Origin: Hyphomicrobiaceae bacterium
GTDB taxonomy: Bacteria; Pseudomonadota; Alphaproteobacteria; Rhizobiales; Hyphomicrobiaceae
DNA: 64,000 bases
NCBI GenBank assembly: GCA_041397645.1
Contig: JAWKWE010000004.1
Location: 1,860,001-1,924,000 of the forward strand
Direction of reading: 5' to 3'
Part shown: positions 1 to 8,196 of the stretch, in pieces
How positions within the stretch are numbered: position 1 is the first letter of the stretch
How the letters are laid out: every line of letters begins with the position of its first letter
Notes under the pieces: generated by a model
Databases searched by the model: none
The model's input: the letters and a program-made list of their open reading frames with translations, nothing else
What the model was told of the DNA's origin: nothing
Translations under genes and position numbers: made by a program

Positions 1-14
1 GGCAATTCAGACAT
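1..14 (-). CDS. nuoE: NADH-quinone oxidoreductase subunit E, first codons only (partial)
   Basis: Only the first four codons (M-S-E-L) and part of the fifth are inside the window. On the minus strand an AGGAG ribosome binding site (positions 20-24) lies five bases before an ATG at 14. This is 65 bases after the nuoD stop and in the same direction. nuoE follows nuoD in most alphaproteobacterial complex I operons, so the identity is inferred from position and the good start site rather than from protein sequence. Confidence 0.55.
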
Positions 15-78
15 GTCATCTCCTGATGGCGACGGAACAACCGCCACCTCGCGCTCTGCGCAGATGTTTTCAAAGCTT

Positions 79-1269
79 TTAGCGGTCGATCTCACCGAAC
101 ACGATGTCGAGCGAGCCGATGATGGCCGAAACGTCCGCCAGCATGTGACCGCGATTCATGAAGTCCATCGCCGCCAGATGCGGAAAGCCCGGTGCGCGGA
201 TCTTACAACGGTACGGCTTGTTGGAGCCATCGGCCACGAGATAGACGCCGAACTCTCCCTTGGGCGCTTCGACCGCCGCATAGACTTCGCCCGCCGGCAC
301 ATGAAAGCCTTCGGTGTAAAGCTTGAAGTGATGGATCAGCGCCTCCATGGAGCGCTTCATCTCGCCCCGCTTGGGCGGTACGACCTTCTTGTTATCGGCC
401 GAGACGGGCCCTTGACCGTCGGCGCTCTTCAGCTTCTCGCAAGCCTGCTTCATGATCTTCACGCTCTCGCGCATCTCGGCCATGCGCACCAGATAGCGAT
501 CGTAGCAGTCACCGTTCTTGCCGATCGGAATATCGAAATCCATCTCGGCATAGCATTCATACGGTTGCGCCTTGCGCAGGTCCCACACCGCGCCAGAGCC
601 GCGAACCATCACGCCCGAGAAGCCGTAGCGGAAAGCGTCTTCCAGCGACACCACACCGATATCGACGTTGCGCTGTTTGAAGATGCGATTACCTGTCAAC
701 AGCCCTTCGATGTCGTCGCACACCTTGAGGAACGGATCGCACCACGCATAGATGTCGTCGATGAGCTGCTCGGGCAAATCCTGGTGCACGCCACCGATGC
801 GGAAATACTTTGCGTGCATACGAGAACCCGACGCACGCTCATAAAACACCATCAACTTCTCGCGCTCTTCAAAGCCCCAAAGCGGCGGGGTCAGCGCGCC
901 GACGTCCATGGCCTGGGTCGTGACGTTGAGAAGATGAGACAGCAGGCGGCCGATCTCGGAATAGAGCACGCGGATCAGCTGTCCTCGGCGCGGCACTTCC
1001 AGACCGAGCAACCTCTCCGCCGCCAGGCAGAAGGCGTGCTCCTGGTTCATCGGCGCAACGTAGTCGAGACGGTCGAAATAGCCGATCGCCTGCAAGTAAG
1101 TCTTGTGCTCAATCAGTTTTTCGGTGCCACGATGGAGCAACCCGACGTGCGGATCGACCCGCTCCACCACTTCGCCGTCAAGCTCCAGCACGAGGCGCAA
1201 CACGCCGTGCGCAGCGGGATGCTGCGGCCCGAAGTTGATGTTGAAGTTTCTGATCTCTGCTTCGGCCAT
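79..1269 (-). CDS. nuoD: NADH-quinone oxidoreductase subunit D (complex I 49 kDa subunit)
   Basis: This is a 396-residue protein, the normal length for stand-alone NuoD. It belongs to the peripheral arm of complex I, on the cytoplasmic side of the inner membrane, and helps form the quinone-binding pocket beside NuoB. The N-terminal segment with FGPQHPAAHG, the early HRGTEKLIE motif and the C-terminal GEIDR ending are hallmarks of the 49 kDa / NiFe-hydrogenase large-subunit family. The ATG at 1269 is used because the family starts just before the NFNINFGPQHP block. It is separate from nuoC, as usual in alphaproteobacteria. A thioesterase gene sits between it and nuoC, which is not part of the canonical operon. 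Confidence 0.97.
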   Translation of the reverse strand: MAEAEIRNFNINFGPQHPAAHGVLRLVLELDGEVVERVDPHVGLLHRGTEKLIEHKTYLQAIGYFDRLDYVAPMNQEHAFCLAAERLLGLEVPRRGQLIRVLYSEIGRLLSHLLNVTTQAMDVGALTPPLWGFEEREKLMVFYERASGSRMHAKYFRIGGVHQDLPEQLIDDIYAWCDPFLKVCDDIEGLLTGNRIFKQRNVDIGVVSLEDAFRYGFSGVMVRGSGAVWDLRKAQPYECYAEMDFDIPIGKNGDCYDRYLVRMAEMRESVKIMKQACEKLKSADGQGPVSADNKKVVPPKRGEMKRSMEALIHHFKLYTEGFHVPAGEVYAAVEAPKGEFGVYLVADGSNKPYRCKIRAPGFPHLAAMDFMNRGHMLADVSAIIGSLDIVFGEIDR

Positions 1270-1332
1270 GTTATGCCCAGTCTCTCATCTTGCACCGCGC
1301 GTCCGCCCCGGATCGAGCTGACGCTACGACGT

Positions 1333-1767
1333 CTAAATTCCCGCCACCCGAGCGCGTTTTGCTTTGTCGTTGACCCGCGCGACAAACTTTTCCCATGCGA
1401 CAATCATGCGTTCATGCTCGCCTTCGCCGATCACGTCGAACTCGTCGCTAGCCTTGACGTGAAACGACACGTGTCGGCCTTCAACCTTGGTCACTTCCGC
1501 CTGCACCGTCACCACTTGATGGGGCACAGTCGCCGCCAGATGCGACACGTTGATGTGTATTCCAAGTGAGCCTTCGCCCTCATCGAGATGGTTCTCCAGC
1601 ACCTTCAGGCACGTCCATTCCATCAGCCCAACCATGAACCCGGTGGCGAACACCTTGGGCATCTGCTGGAACTCGTGCGCTTCTGGGTAGAGATGAGGGA
1701 CCGTCTTGCTCGCAGGAACGCGAAACGAGAACTCGGTCTTGGCGCCGGGCTGAAGGGTAGGTTTCAT
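1333..1767 (-). CDS. Hotdog-fold thioesterase family protein within the nuo operon
   Basis: This 144-residue protein resembles the FlK-like (fluoroacetyl-CoA thioesterase-like) hotdog family. It has an N-terminal strand with the 'KTVPHLYPEA' type segment, a central helix around FATGFMVGLMEW with the glutamate expected in such folds, and a later GxH-type strand (LGIHINVSH). It would hydrolyse a small acyl-CoA thioester in the cytoplasm, but the substrate cannot be read from the sequence. It lies 6 bases downstream of nuoC and 63 bases upstream of nuoD on the same strand, so it is almost certainly co-transcribed with complex I genes. The fold assignment is likely; the enzymatic role is inference. 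Confidence 0.75.
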   Translation of the reverse strand: MKPTLQPGAKTEFSFRVPASKTVPHLYPEAHEFQQMPKVFATGFMVGLMEWTCLKVLENHLDEGEGSLGIHINVSHLAATVPHQVVTVQAEVTKVEGRHVSFHVKASDEFDVIGEGEHERMIVAWEKFVARVNDKAKRARVAGI

Positions 1768-1773
1768 CGCCCG

Positions 1774-2376
1774 TCAGGCTCCACTTGCCTTTTCGTCACC
1801 GGGCAGAACGTATTGCGTACCCTCCCAGGGACTTTCGAAATCAAAGTTGCGGAAATCCTGCGTCAGCTTCACGGGCTCGTACACAACGCGCTTCTGCTCG
1901 TCGTCGTAGCGCACTTCGACATAACCGGTGAGCGGGAAATCCTTGCGCAGCGGATAGCCCTGGAAGCCATAGTCGGTGAGCAGGCGGCGCAAATCCGGAT
2001 GGCCCAAGAAGCGGATGCCGTACATGTCGTAGGCCTCCCGTTCATACCAATCGGCGGCTGGAAAGACGTCATTCACCGAAGGGACCGGCGTTACGTCGTC
2101 AGCCTGCACCTTGACGCGGATGCGCTGATTGAGACGCGGCGACAGCAAATGGTAGACGACATCGAAGCGTTTTGCGCGCTCGGGATAGTCGACGCCGCAG
2201 ATGTCGATCAGCACCTCGAACTGGCACTTCTCATCGTCGCGCAACAGCGTGAGGAGTGCGGTCAGATCATCCGCACCGCACGTCAGGGTCAATTCGTCAA
2301 AAGCGACAACGCTTCCGACGATCTTGTCGGGCAGGTTCGCCTGGATGTGACTGCCGAGTTCGTTGAGATTTGTCAT
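1774..2376 (-). CDS. nuoC: NADH-quinone oxidoreductase subunit C (30 kDa subunit)
   Basis: The protein is 200 residues from the ATG at 2376; longer reading upstream is not family-like. It is the 30 kDa subunit of the complex I peripheral arm and packs against NuoD and NuoB. The family signature appears as ERAKRFDVVYHLLSP in the middle and as the WYEREAYDMYGIRF block followed by HPDLRRLLTDY toward the C-terminus. It is unfused to NuoD. An alternative ATG exists nine codons upstream at 2403, but the chosen start matches the usual length of about 200. Confidence 0.96.
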   Translation of the reverse strand: MTNLNELGSHIQANLPDKIVGSVVAFDELTLTCGADDLTALLTLLRDDEKCQFEVLIDICGVDYPERAKRFDVVYHLLSPRLNQRIRVKVQADDVTPVPSVNDVFPAADWYEREAYDMYGIRFLGHPDLRRLLTDYGFQGYPLRKDFPLTGYVEVRYDDEQKRVVYEPVKLTQDFRNFDFESPWEGTQYVLPGDEKASGA

Positions 2377-2458
2377 GGCAATTCCGTAAAGGCGCACTTC
2401 CATAAAGGCATCAGGCGTAACGACGGCGGCGAGTGATCCCTCCAACCCGTCGCGGGCG

Positions 2459-3052
2459 TTACCGCTCGATCGTTCCCGTGCGGCGGATCTTGCGCTGGAG
2501 AAGCAGCACGCCATAAAGGAGCGCCTCTGCCGTGGGCGGGCAGCCCGGCACGTAGATATCCACCGGCACGATGCGGTCGCAACCGCGCACCACCGCATAA
2601 GAATAGTGGTAGTAACCGCCACCGTTGGCGCAGGATCCCATCGAGATCACATAGCGCGGCTCGGGCATCTGGTCGTAGACCTTGCGCAAGGCGGGCGCCA
2701 TCTTGTTGGTCAGCGTGCCAGCAACGATCATCACGTCCGACTGGCGCGGGGAAGCGCGCGGCGCAAAGCCAAAGCGTTCCAGATCATAGCGTGGCATCGA
2801 GGCTTGCATCATCTCGACAGCGCAGCAGGCCAGACCGAATGTCATCCACATGAGCGAACCCGTGCGCGCCCAGTTGATCAGATCGTCGGTCGTGGTGACG
2901 AGGAAGCCCTTATCGGCAAGCTCGTCGTTCACTGTTGTGAAGAAGGGATCATCCGGCCTGATGATCCCAGACGGCGCGCCACCCGTTGCACCTTCGCGCA
3001 CACGGTCGAACACGCGCTCGAAAAGAACTGCGTCGTCGCGGGTCACTCCCAT
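2459..3052 (-). CDS. nuoB: NADH-quinone oxidoreductase subunit B (PSST subunit, N2 cluster)
   Basis: NuoB is 197 residues from the ATG at 3052. It carries the terminal 4Fe-4S cluster N2, which hands electrons to quinone. The four expected cysteines are visible: the adjacent pair C76-C77 in GLACCAVEM, C141 in MGSCANGG and C171 in VPGCPP. The frame is open far upstream, but only the start at 3052 fits the family. That start lies inside the nuoA 3' end (10-base overlap), which suggests translational coupling with nuoA. Confidence 0.97.
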   Translation of the reverse strand: MGVTRDDAVLFERVFDRVREGATGGAPSGIIRPDDPFFTTVNDELADKGFLVTTTDDLINWARTGSLMWMTFGLACCAVEMMQASMPRYDLERFGFAPRASPRQSDVMIVAGTLTNKMAPALRKVYDQMPEPRYVISMGSCANGGGYYHYSYAVVRGCDRIVPVDIYVPGCPPTAEALLYGVLLLQRKIRRTGTIER

Positions 3053-3408
3053 TCGAGCGCACCTTTCTTCCACTCGTAGATGAAGCCGACGGTCAGAACG
3101 CCAAGAAACACCATCATCGACCAGAACCCAAAGCTCCCGATCTCCTTGAAAGCGACGGCCCAAGGAAACAGGAACGCAACTTCGAGGTCGAAGATGATGA
3201 ACAGGATCGACACAAGATAGAAGCGCACATCGAACTTCATGCGCGCGTCGTCGAAGGCGTTGAAGCCGCACTCGTAGGCCGATACCTTCTCAGGATCGGG
3301 GTTGCGCACGGCAACCAGAAAGGGCGCGAGCATGAGGGCCCCACCGATGAACAACGCCACACCGATGAAGATTACCAGCGGTAAGTAGTGATTGAAGAGG
3401 TCGGTCAT
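3043..3408 (-). CDS. nuoA: NADH-quinone oxidoreductase subunit A
   Basis: This is a membrane subunit of complex I of 121 residues with three predicted hydrophobic helices (about residues 8-30, 60-80 and 90-112). It has the family motif KVSAYECGFNAFDDAR and the acidic-rich loop characteristic of NuoA/ND3. Two in-frame ATGs exist, at 3414 and 3408. An AAGAG ribosome binding site abuts the first but lies six bases before the second, so 3408 is preferred. It is the first gene of the nuo operon; a 196-base upstream stretch to tRNA-Asp should hold the promoter. Confidence 0.96.
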   Translation of the reverse strand: MTDLFNHYLPLVIFIGVALFIGGALMLAPFLVAVRNPDPEKVSAYECGFNAFDDARMKFDVRFYLVSILFIIFDLEVAFLFPWAVAFKEIGSFGFWSMMVFLGVLTVGFIYEWKKGALEWE

Positions 3409-3604
3409 GCGCATCTCTTTGCCGGCCAGGGGCCAAGACGCGAAACATCCCGGGCGGCTCCGCCGGTTGGGGCCACTGAGCCGGATTCGCGAATACCATG
3501 CTTGTTAGACCAGCATGTGGTGCAGCGCAACCGGGCCGAGGGTCACACTAGGTGCTCCGCGGCCGCGAGCCACGTGCGCAAACAAGATTTTTCTGAGAGG
3601 CAAA

Positions 3605-3681
3605 TGGCGCGAGAGACGGGACTTGAACCCGCGGCCTCCGCCGTGACAGGGCGGCGCTCTAACCAACTGAGCTACTCCCGC
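3605..3681 (-). tRNA. tRNA-Asp(GTC)
   Basis: This is a 77-nucleotide cloverleaf with encoded CCA. The acceptor stem GCGGGAG pairs with CTCTCGC, with one G-U pair. The anticodon loop has GTC between CGCCCT and ACGGCG arms, and a GGTTCAAGTCC T-loop is present. It lies upstream of and parallel to nuoA. Confidence 0.97.
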
Positions 3682-3780
3682 AAACCAAAAAAGCGACGGG
3701 CGCCTTTCCATGAGCGCCCGCGGTCACAGGCGTGGGAATACGTGAACCGCACGGCCTCGTCAAGACGCTTGATGACGCTA

Positions 3781-4068
3781 TCAGGTGGCCTGATGGACCA
3801 GCCGCTTGTAAAGCCGCACCAGTGCAAATCCCGATAATCCGGCCGCAGCGCCAATGAGAGGGTCCACGAAAACCAAATTACCCACCATCAGGTATGCCGT
3901 CTGGGCCATATCGACAATTCCCGCCAGCCCGCCTGTAAAGGCACCGACGCCCAATTCCGCGCAAAGAAAGACGACGGCTCCGGCCAGGGCGGCGAGATAC
4001 CAGCGCCGCCAGAAGAGCGCCCCGGCCAATGCGGCGAGGGCCAAAGCGGTAAGGGCCTCCGGCGTCAT
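3781..4068 (-). CDS. Small hypothetical membrane protein
   Basis: This 95-residue protein is mostly hydrophobic, with about three short membrane segments (near residues 5-20, 23-42 and 68-85) joined by glycine-rich loops and ending in a basic tail. The ATG at 4068 is chosen because the sequence becomes membrane-like from there; the upstream extension is not. It lies 19 bases beyond the DUF1993 gene stop on the same strand, so the two may be co-transcribed. I do not recognise a family and propose no function. Confidence 0.6.
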   Translation of the reverse strand: MTPEALTALALAALAGALFWRRWYLAALAGAVVFLCAELGVGAFTGGLAGIVDMAQTAYLMVGNLVFVDPLIGAAAGLSGFALVRLYKRLVHQAT

Positions 4069-4087
4069 CGCACCCTGCCTTCCTGGC

Positions 4088-4597
4088 TCAACCCAGCGGG
4101 CCGATGAAATCCATCTTGCCAAGCTCCACGCCGTTGTGACGAAGGATGCCGTAGGCGGTAGCTGCGTGAAAATACACGTTGGGCAGCACGAATTGCAGCA
4201 GGTAGGACTGGCCCTTGAACTTCACCGACATACCAGAGAGTTTCAGCGTTATGTCGCGATCCTCGGAGCCGTCGATGTCGGCGGGTGCGAAAGTCTCAAG
4301 AAGCGCCCGCGTCTTGGCTACGCGATCCTTCAATTCGGCAAATGTACTTTCCTCATCGGCCCACACCGGAACATCACGGCCCGCTAGCCGATGGCTCGCG
4401 CCCTTGCAGAAGTCCGTCACGATCTGAACCTGGCGAGCGCACGTGAACATGTCGGGATAAAGTCGCGCTGACAGCAGCACCGATGGATCGATGTTATGCA
4501 CACGCGCATGGTTCGCCGCCTTATCGAGAATTAGGTCGAGCTGGGTTAGCGTGCGCACCAAGGCAGGCACACAAGCCTGATACATCGAAAGCGACAT
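4088..4597 (-). CDS. DUF1993 domain-containing protein
   Basis: This protein of 169 residues matches the DUF1993 family over its full length: an N-terminal MSLSMYQACVPALVRTL helix, the LSARLYPDMF block near residue 45, a helical middle, and the YLLQFVLPNVYFHAATAYGILRHNGVELGK C-terminal signature split over residues 132-162. The family is predicted to be an all-helical four-helix bundle related in shape to DinB; its function is unknown. It precedes the small membrane protein gene on the same strand. Confidence 0.9.
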   Translation of the reverse strand: MSLSMYQACVPALVRTLTQLDLILDKAANHARVHNIDPSVLLSARLYPDMFTCARQVQIVTDFCKGASHRLAGRDVPVWADEESTFAELKDRVAKTRALLETFAPADIDGSEDRDITLKLSGMSVKFKGQSYLLQFVLPNVYFHAATAYGILRHNGVELGKMDFIGPLG

Positions 4598-4659
4598 CGA
4601 TTATCTCCAACTATGGAAAAGCTTCACGCAACGAGCGTATTTAGCGAAGGGGATGAAAG

Positions 4660-4734
4660 TGGTGGGAGGTGAGGGGATCGAACCCCCGACATTCTCGGTG
4701 TAAACGAGACGCTCTACCGCTGAGCTAACCTCCC
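4660..4734 (-). tRNA. tRNA-Val(TAC)
   Basis: This is a 75-nucleotide cloverleaf with encoded CCA. The acceptor stem GGGAGGT pairs with ACCTCCC. The anticodon loop TTTACAC carries TAC between CTCG/CGAG stems, and a GGTTCGATCC T-loop is present. It lies downstream of hup on the same strand. Confidence 0.97.
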
Positions 4735-4899
4735 GAAACTGCGGACCGTACCGCGCGCGGCACACGCCTAGTCAGAGCGCGTCCGCCAAGATCGATAGCC
4801 GACTGCCTAATGCGGATTACCGCTTTAGTCAAAAGCAAACGCACAAGGCGCCGTTCACGACTTCTCGCGAAGTTGCAAACGCGGCTCGGCAGAACGAAA

Positions 4900-4927
4900 G
4901 AAGGGCACACCTCGCGGCACGCCCTTC
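4900..4927 (-). terminator. Probable rho-independent terminator of hup
   Basis: GAAGGGC (4900-4906) and GCCCTTC (4921-4927) form a perfect 7-bp stem. Read on the minus strand the stem is followed by TTTCG. It starts 27 bases after the HU stop codon. Confidence 0.7.
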
Positions 4928-4953
4928 AGGAATACTCGGCTAACGGAATGCGC

Positions 4954-5226
4954 TCAGTTGAGCGCTTCCTTGAGGCCTTTGGCCGGCGTAAATTTTGGCA
5001 CGACAGCGGCAGCGATCTTGATCGTCTCGCCCGTTGCGGGGTTGCGGCCTTCGCGTGCTTTGCGCTTGGCGACCTTGAAGGTGCCGAAGTCAGGAATGCG
5101 CACTTCATGGCCTTCCTTCATGGTGTTGCGAATGTGGGCGAGCACGGCGTCAACGACGCTGCCGGCCTTCTCCTTCGTCAGCTCACACTCTTTTGCAACG
5201 GCGTCGATCAGGTCTTTTTTGCTCAT
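4954..5226 (-). CDS. hup: HU family DNA-binding protein
   Basis: This nucleoid protein of 90 residues binds and bends DNA non-specifically as a dimer. The N-terminal helices start MSKKDLIDAVA, and the conserved arm region includes VRIPDFGTFKV, RKAREGRNPATGE and the following IKIAAAVVPKFTPAKGLKEAL ending. The ATG at 5226 gives exactly the standard HU length; the in-frame extension upstream is not HU-like. Its position downstream of lon is typical of alpha- and gammaproteobacteria. It has its own terminator candidate at 4900-4927. Confidence 0.97.
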   Translation of the reverse strand: MSKKDLIDAVAKECELTKEKAGSVVDAVLAHIRNTMKEGHEVRIPDFGTFKVAKRKAREGRNPATGETIKIAAAVVPKFTPAKGLKEALN

Positions 5227-5400
5227 GTGGGTCCGTCCTATGGAATCGGGAAAAACGGTGAAGAGGATTGGACAGCTCAGCGCCCCGGCGCTCAGTTGCA
5301 CGACGTAATGGGCTCACTGATATTCGGGGGGGAGCCACACGCCATCCGAAGCCGCCTACAAGCGCCGAATTGGGGACCCCGTCAAGTAGGAAAGGCGCGA

Positions 5401-5437
5401 AAAAAGGCTCAAAACCGCGTCATTTCGCGGCCTTTTT
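5401..5437. terminator. Bidirectional hairpin between lon and hup
   Basis: CCGCG (5415-5419) pairs with CGCGG (5426-5430). The outer AAAAAGGC (5401-5408) is complementary to GCCTTTTT (5430-5437). Both strands have a T-run after the stem, so it could stop transcription in either direction. It probably backs up the lon terminator at 5447-5477. Confidence 0.6.
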
Positions 5438-5446
5438 CTCTTAAGG

Positions 5447-5477
5447 AATAAAAACCCCGCGCCAGTATGGCGCGGGG
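5447..5477 (-). terminator. Rho-independent terminator of lon
   Basis: A perfect 9-bp GC stem, CCCCGCGCC (5455-5463) with GGCGCGGGG (5469-5477), has a 5-base loop. On the minus strand it is followed directly by TTTTTATT. It begins 36 bases after the lon stop. Confidence 0.9.
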
Positions 5478-5512
5478 TTAACGTTTTCGCACAACACCAA
5501 TTCCGGCGAACG

Positions 5513-7933
5513 TCAGTGCGCGGTAATCCGCGATCCGCCCTTGTCTTTTTCCTGAGCCTCGAGTGCCGCTTCGGCTGCCTCGTCCCAGACGATTGCCTCA
5601 GGTGTACGAACCAATGCCACCTTCAGCACCTCTTCGAGACGCGAGACAGGAACGATTTCGATCTTGGCTTTCACCTCGTCGGGGATTTCGACAAGATCCT
5701 TCACGTTCTCTTCGGGGATGATGACGGTCTTGATGCCGCCGCGCAGAGCGGCGAGCAATTTTTCCTTCAATCCTCCAATCGGCAACACGCGACCACGCAA
5801 CGTGATCTCGCCAGTCATGGCGACATCCTTGCGTACCGTGATGCCGGTGAGCACCGAGATGATCGCAGTCGTCATGGCGATACCTGCGGAAGGTCCATCC
5901 TTGGGCGTCGCGCCTTCCGGCACGTGCACGTGGATGTCGCGCTTCTCAAAGAGAGACGGATGAATGCCGAACTCAGGCGAGTGCGCGCGCACGTAGGCGT
6001 TTGCGGCCTGGATTGATTCCTTCATCACGTCGCGCAAGTTGCCGGTAACCGACATCTTGCCCTTACCAGGCATCATCACGCCTTCGACCGTGAGGAGCTC
6101 GCCGCCGACTTCCGTCCAGGCAAGACCGGTGACGATACCGACCTGATCCTCAAGTTCGGCTTCGCCGTAACGGTACTTGGGCACGCCCAGGTACTGCTCA
6201 ACGTTCTCCGCCGTGACCACGATCGAGGTCTTGGACGACGTCAGGATCTCCTTGACGGCCTTACGTGCGAGCTTTGCCATCTCGCGTTCGAGCGAGCGGA
6301 CGCCAGCCTCGCGCGTATAACGGCGGATCACCTGCGCGATAGCGCTGTCCTCGACGATCCACTCGGAAGGTTCCAGACCGTGCGCCGTCAACTGCTCGGG
6401 GATCAAGTGCCGCTTGGCGATCTCGAGCTTCTCGTTCTCCGTGTAGCCAGCCAGCCGAATGATTTCCATACGGTCCATCAGGGCCGCGGGAATGTTCAGC
6501 GTGTTGGCCGTTGTGACGAACATCACGTTGGAAAGGTCGTAATCGACTTCCAGGTAATGATCGTTGAACGAGTTGTTCTGCTCAGGGTCGAGCACCTCCA
6601 GCAGCGCGGCTGCCGGATCGCCACGGAAATCCTGGCCCATCTTGTCGATCTCATCGAGCAGGAAGAGCGGATTGGTGCGCTTCGCCTTCTTCATCGACTG
6701 AATGACCTTGCCGGGCATCGAGCCGATGTAAGTGCGGCGGTGTCCACGGATTTCCGCTTCATCGCGCACGCCGCCGAGCGACATGCGAACGAACTCGCGG
6801 CCCGTCGCATTCGCGATCGACTTGCCGAGCGACGTCTTGCCGACGCCGGGAGGTCCGACGAGGCACAGGATCGGCCCCTTCAGCTTATTCGTGCGCGCCT
6901 GCACGGCGAGGTATTCGAGGATGCGCTCTTTGACCTTCTCCAGGCCATAGTGCTCCTGATCGAGGATGGCCTGCGCCTCCACGATGTCCTTCTTGACCTT
7001 GCCCTTGATGCCCCACGGGATCGAAAGCAGCCAATCGAGGTAGTTGCGCACCACCGTCGCTTCGGCCGACATCGGGCTCATCTGCTTGAGCTTCTTGAGC
7101 TCAGCCAGAGCCTTGTCCTTGGCTTCCTTCGACAGCTTGGTGTTCTCGATCTTCTCTTCGAACTCCGCGATGTCATCGCGCTCGTCCGTATCGCCGAGTT
7201 CCTTCTGGATGGCCTTCATCTGCTCATTCAGATAGTACTCGCGCTGTGTCTTCTCCATCTGGCGCTTGACGCGCGAGCGGATCTTCTTCTCGACCTGAAG
7301 AACGGAAATCTCGCTCTCCATAAGCGTGTAGACGCGCTCAAGCCGCTCCGAAACGGTGGCCGTTTCGAGCACGTCCTGCTTGTCGGAAATCTTGACCGCC
7401 AGATGCGAGGCGATGGTATCGGCCAGCTTCGAGTAATCCTCGATCTGGCTGACGGTTCCCAGAACCTCGGGCGAAACTTTCTTGTTGAGCTTCACGTAGC
7501 TCTCGAACTGGGAAACGACAGAACGCGCCAGCGCTTCCAACTCTTCCTTCGCGCCGGGCTGCTCAGGCACCCGTTCGACCTCAGCTTCGAAATAGCTCGT
7601 ATTGTCAGTGTAACGCAGGACACGGGCGCGCGTGCTGCCTTCGACGAGAACCTTCACGGTTCCGTCGGGAAGCTTCAACAGCTGCAGCACTGATGCGAGC
7701 GTGCCGATCTCATAGATCGCGTCCGTCGCAGGATCGTCGTCGCCGGCATTCTTCTGAGCGGCGAGCAGGATCTGCTTGTCGGCGCGCATGACCTCTTCCA
7801 ACGCCGCGATCGACTTTTCGCGACCGACAAACAATGGAACGATCATGTATGGAAAGACCACTATGTCGCGCAGCGGCAGGACCGGATAAAGCTCCTTGCT
7901 CGCCTTTTCCTTGGTCTTTTTCTCTTCGCTCAT
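5513..7933 (-). CDS. lon: ATP-dependent protease Lon (LonA)
   Basis: Lon degrades misfolded and regulatory proteins in the cytoplasm. The protein is 806 residues from the ATG at 7933 (MSEEKKTKEK), the usual LonA size. In order: an N-terminal substrate-binding domain (LYPVLPLRDIVVFP, from about residue 15), a coiled region, the AAA+ module with Walker A GPPGVGKT (about 360-367) and Walker B LFLLDEIDKM, then the C-terminal protease with catalytic serine in KDGPSAGIAM and lysine in the GGLKEKLLAA block. Two hairpin terminators follow. The order clpP-clpX-lon-hup is a conserved proteostasis neighbourhood. A 263-base gap to clpX gives it its own promoter space. Confidence 0.99.
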   Translation of the reverse strand: MSEEKKTKEKASKELYPVLPLRDIVVFPYMIVPLFVGREKSIAALEEVMRADKQILLAAQKNAGDDDPATDAIYEIGTLASVLQLLKLPDGTVKVLVEGSTRARVLRYTDNTSYFEAEVERVPEQPGAKEELEALARSVVSQFESYVKLNKKVSPEVLGTVSQIEDYSKLADTIASHLAVKISDKQDVLETATVSERLERVYTLMESEISVLQVEKKIRSRVKRQMEKTQREYYLNEQMKAIQKELGDTDERDDIAEFEEKIENTKLSKEAKDKALAELKKLKQMSPMSAEATVVRNYLDWLLSIPWGIKGKVKKDIVEAQAILDQEHYGLEKVKERILEYLAVQARTNKLKGPILCLVGPPGVGKTSLGKSIANATGREFVRMSLGGVRDEAEIRGHRRTYIGSMPGKVIQSMKKAKRTNPLFLLDEIDKMGQDFRGDPAAALLEVLDPEQNNSFNDHYLEVDYDLSNVMFVTTANTLNIPAALMDRMEIIRLAGYTENEKLEIAKRHLIPEQLTAHGLEPSEWIVEDSAIAQVIRRYTREAGVRSLEREMAKLARKAVKEILTSSKTSIVVTAENVEQYLGVPKYRYGEAELEDQVGIVTGLAWTEVGGELLTVEGVMMPGKGKMSVTGNLRDVMKESIQAANAYVRAHSPEFGIHPSLFEKRDIHVHVPEGATPKDGPSAGIAMTTAIISVLTGITVRKDVAMTGEITLRGRVLPIGGLKEKLLAALRGGIKTVIIPEENVKDLVEIPDEVKAKIEIVPVSRLEEVLKVALVRTPEAIVWDEAAEAALEAQEKDKGGSRITAH

Positions 7934-8196
7934 TTTCACAATCCATTCTGGCCGGATGCGGCATTCCAAATGGAACACGGGGCATCCATGTCACGCTTCA
8001 TTCCACCTTGACACGCAAGACGGCCCCAATATGGCTGCCGCCAGACGCTCTCGACATAAAGCGCGGGAAAGATACCTGTTCTCCATCGACCGGAGCTGGT
8101 TAATCTCCCCCGAACAAATGGGGACCGGCGATCCGATATCAAGTGGCCGCCAGCCACACCTTTTGTCCGCTCTCGGGACCTTAAAGAACCGTGGCG

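Noticed and set aside
13..1569. A 518-codon open frame on the plus strand over nuoD and the thioesterase gene
   Set aside because: It is antisense to two well-supported genes, has no family match, and reflects GC-rich codon use on the opposite strand.
6380..7693. A 437-codon plus-strand open frame opposite lon
   Set aside because: Composition (His/Arg/Leu-rich) and position show a shadow of the lon reading frame.
7934..8196. Heat-shock (sigma-32) promoter upstream of lon
   Set aside because: A CTTG element is present on the minus strand, but no matching -10 block at the right distance could be identified, so it is not reported.
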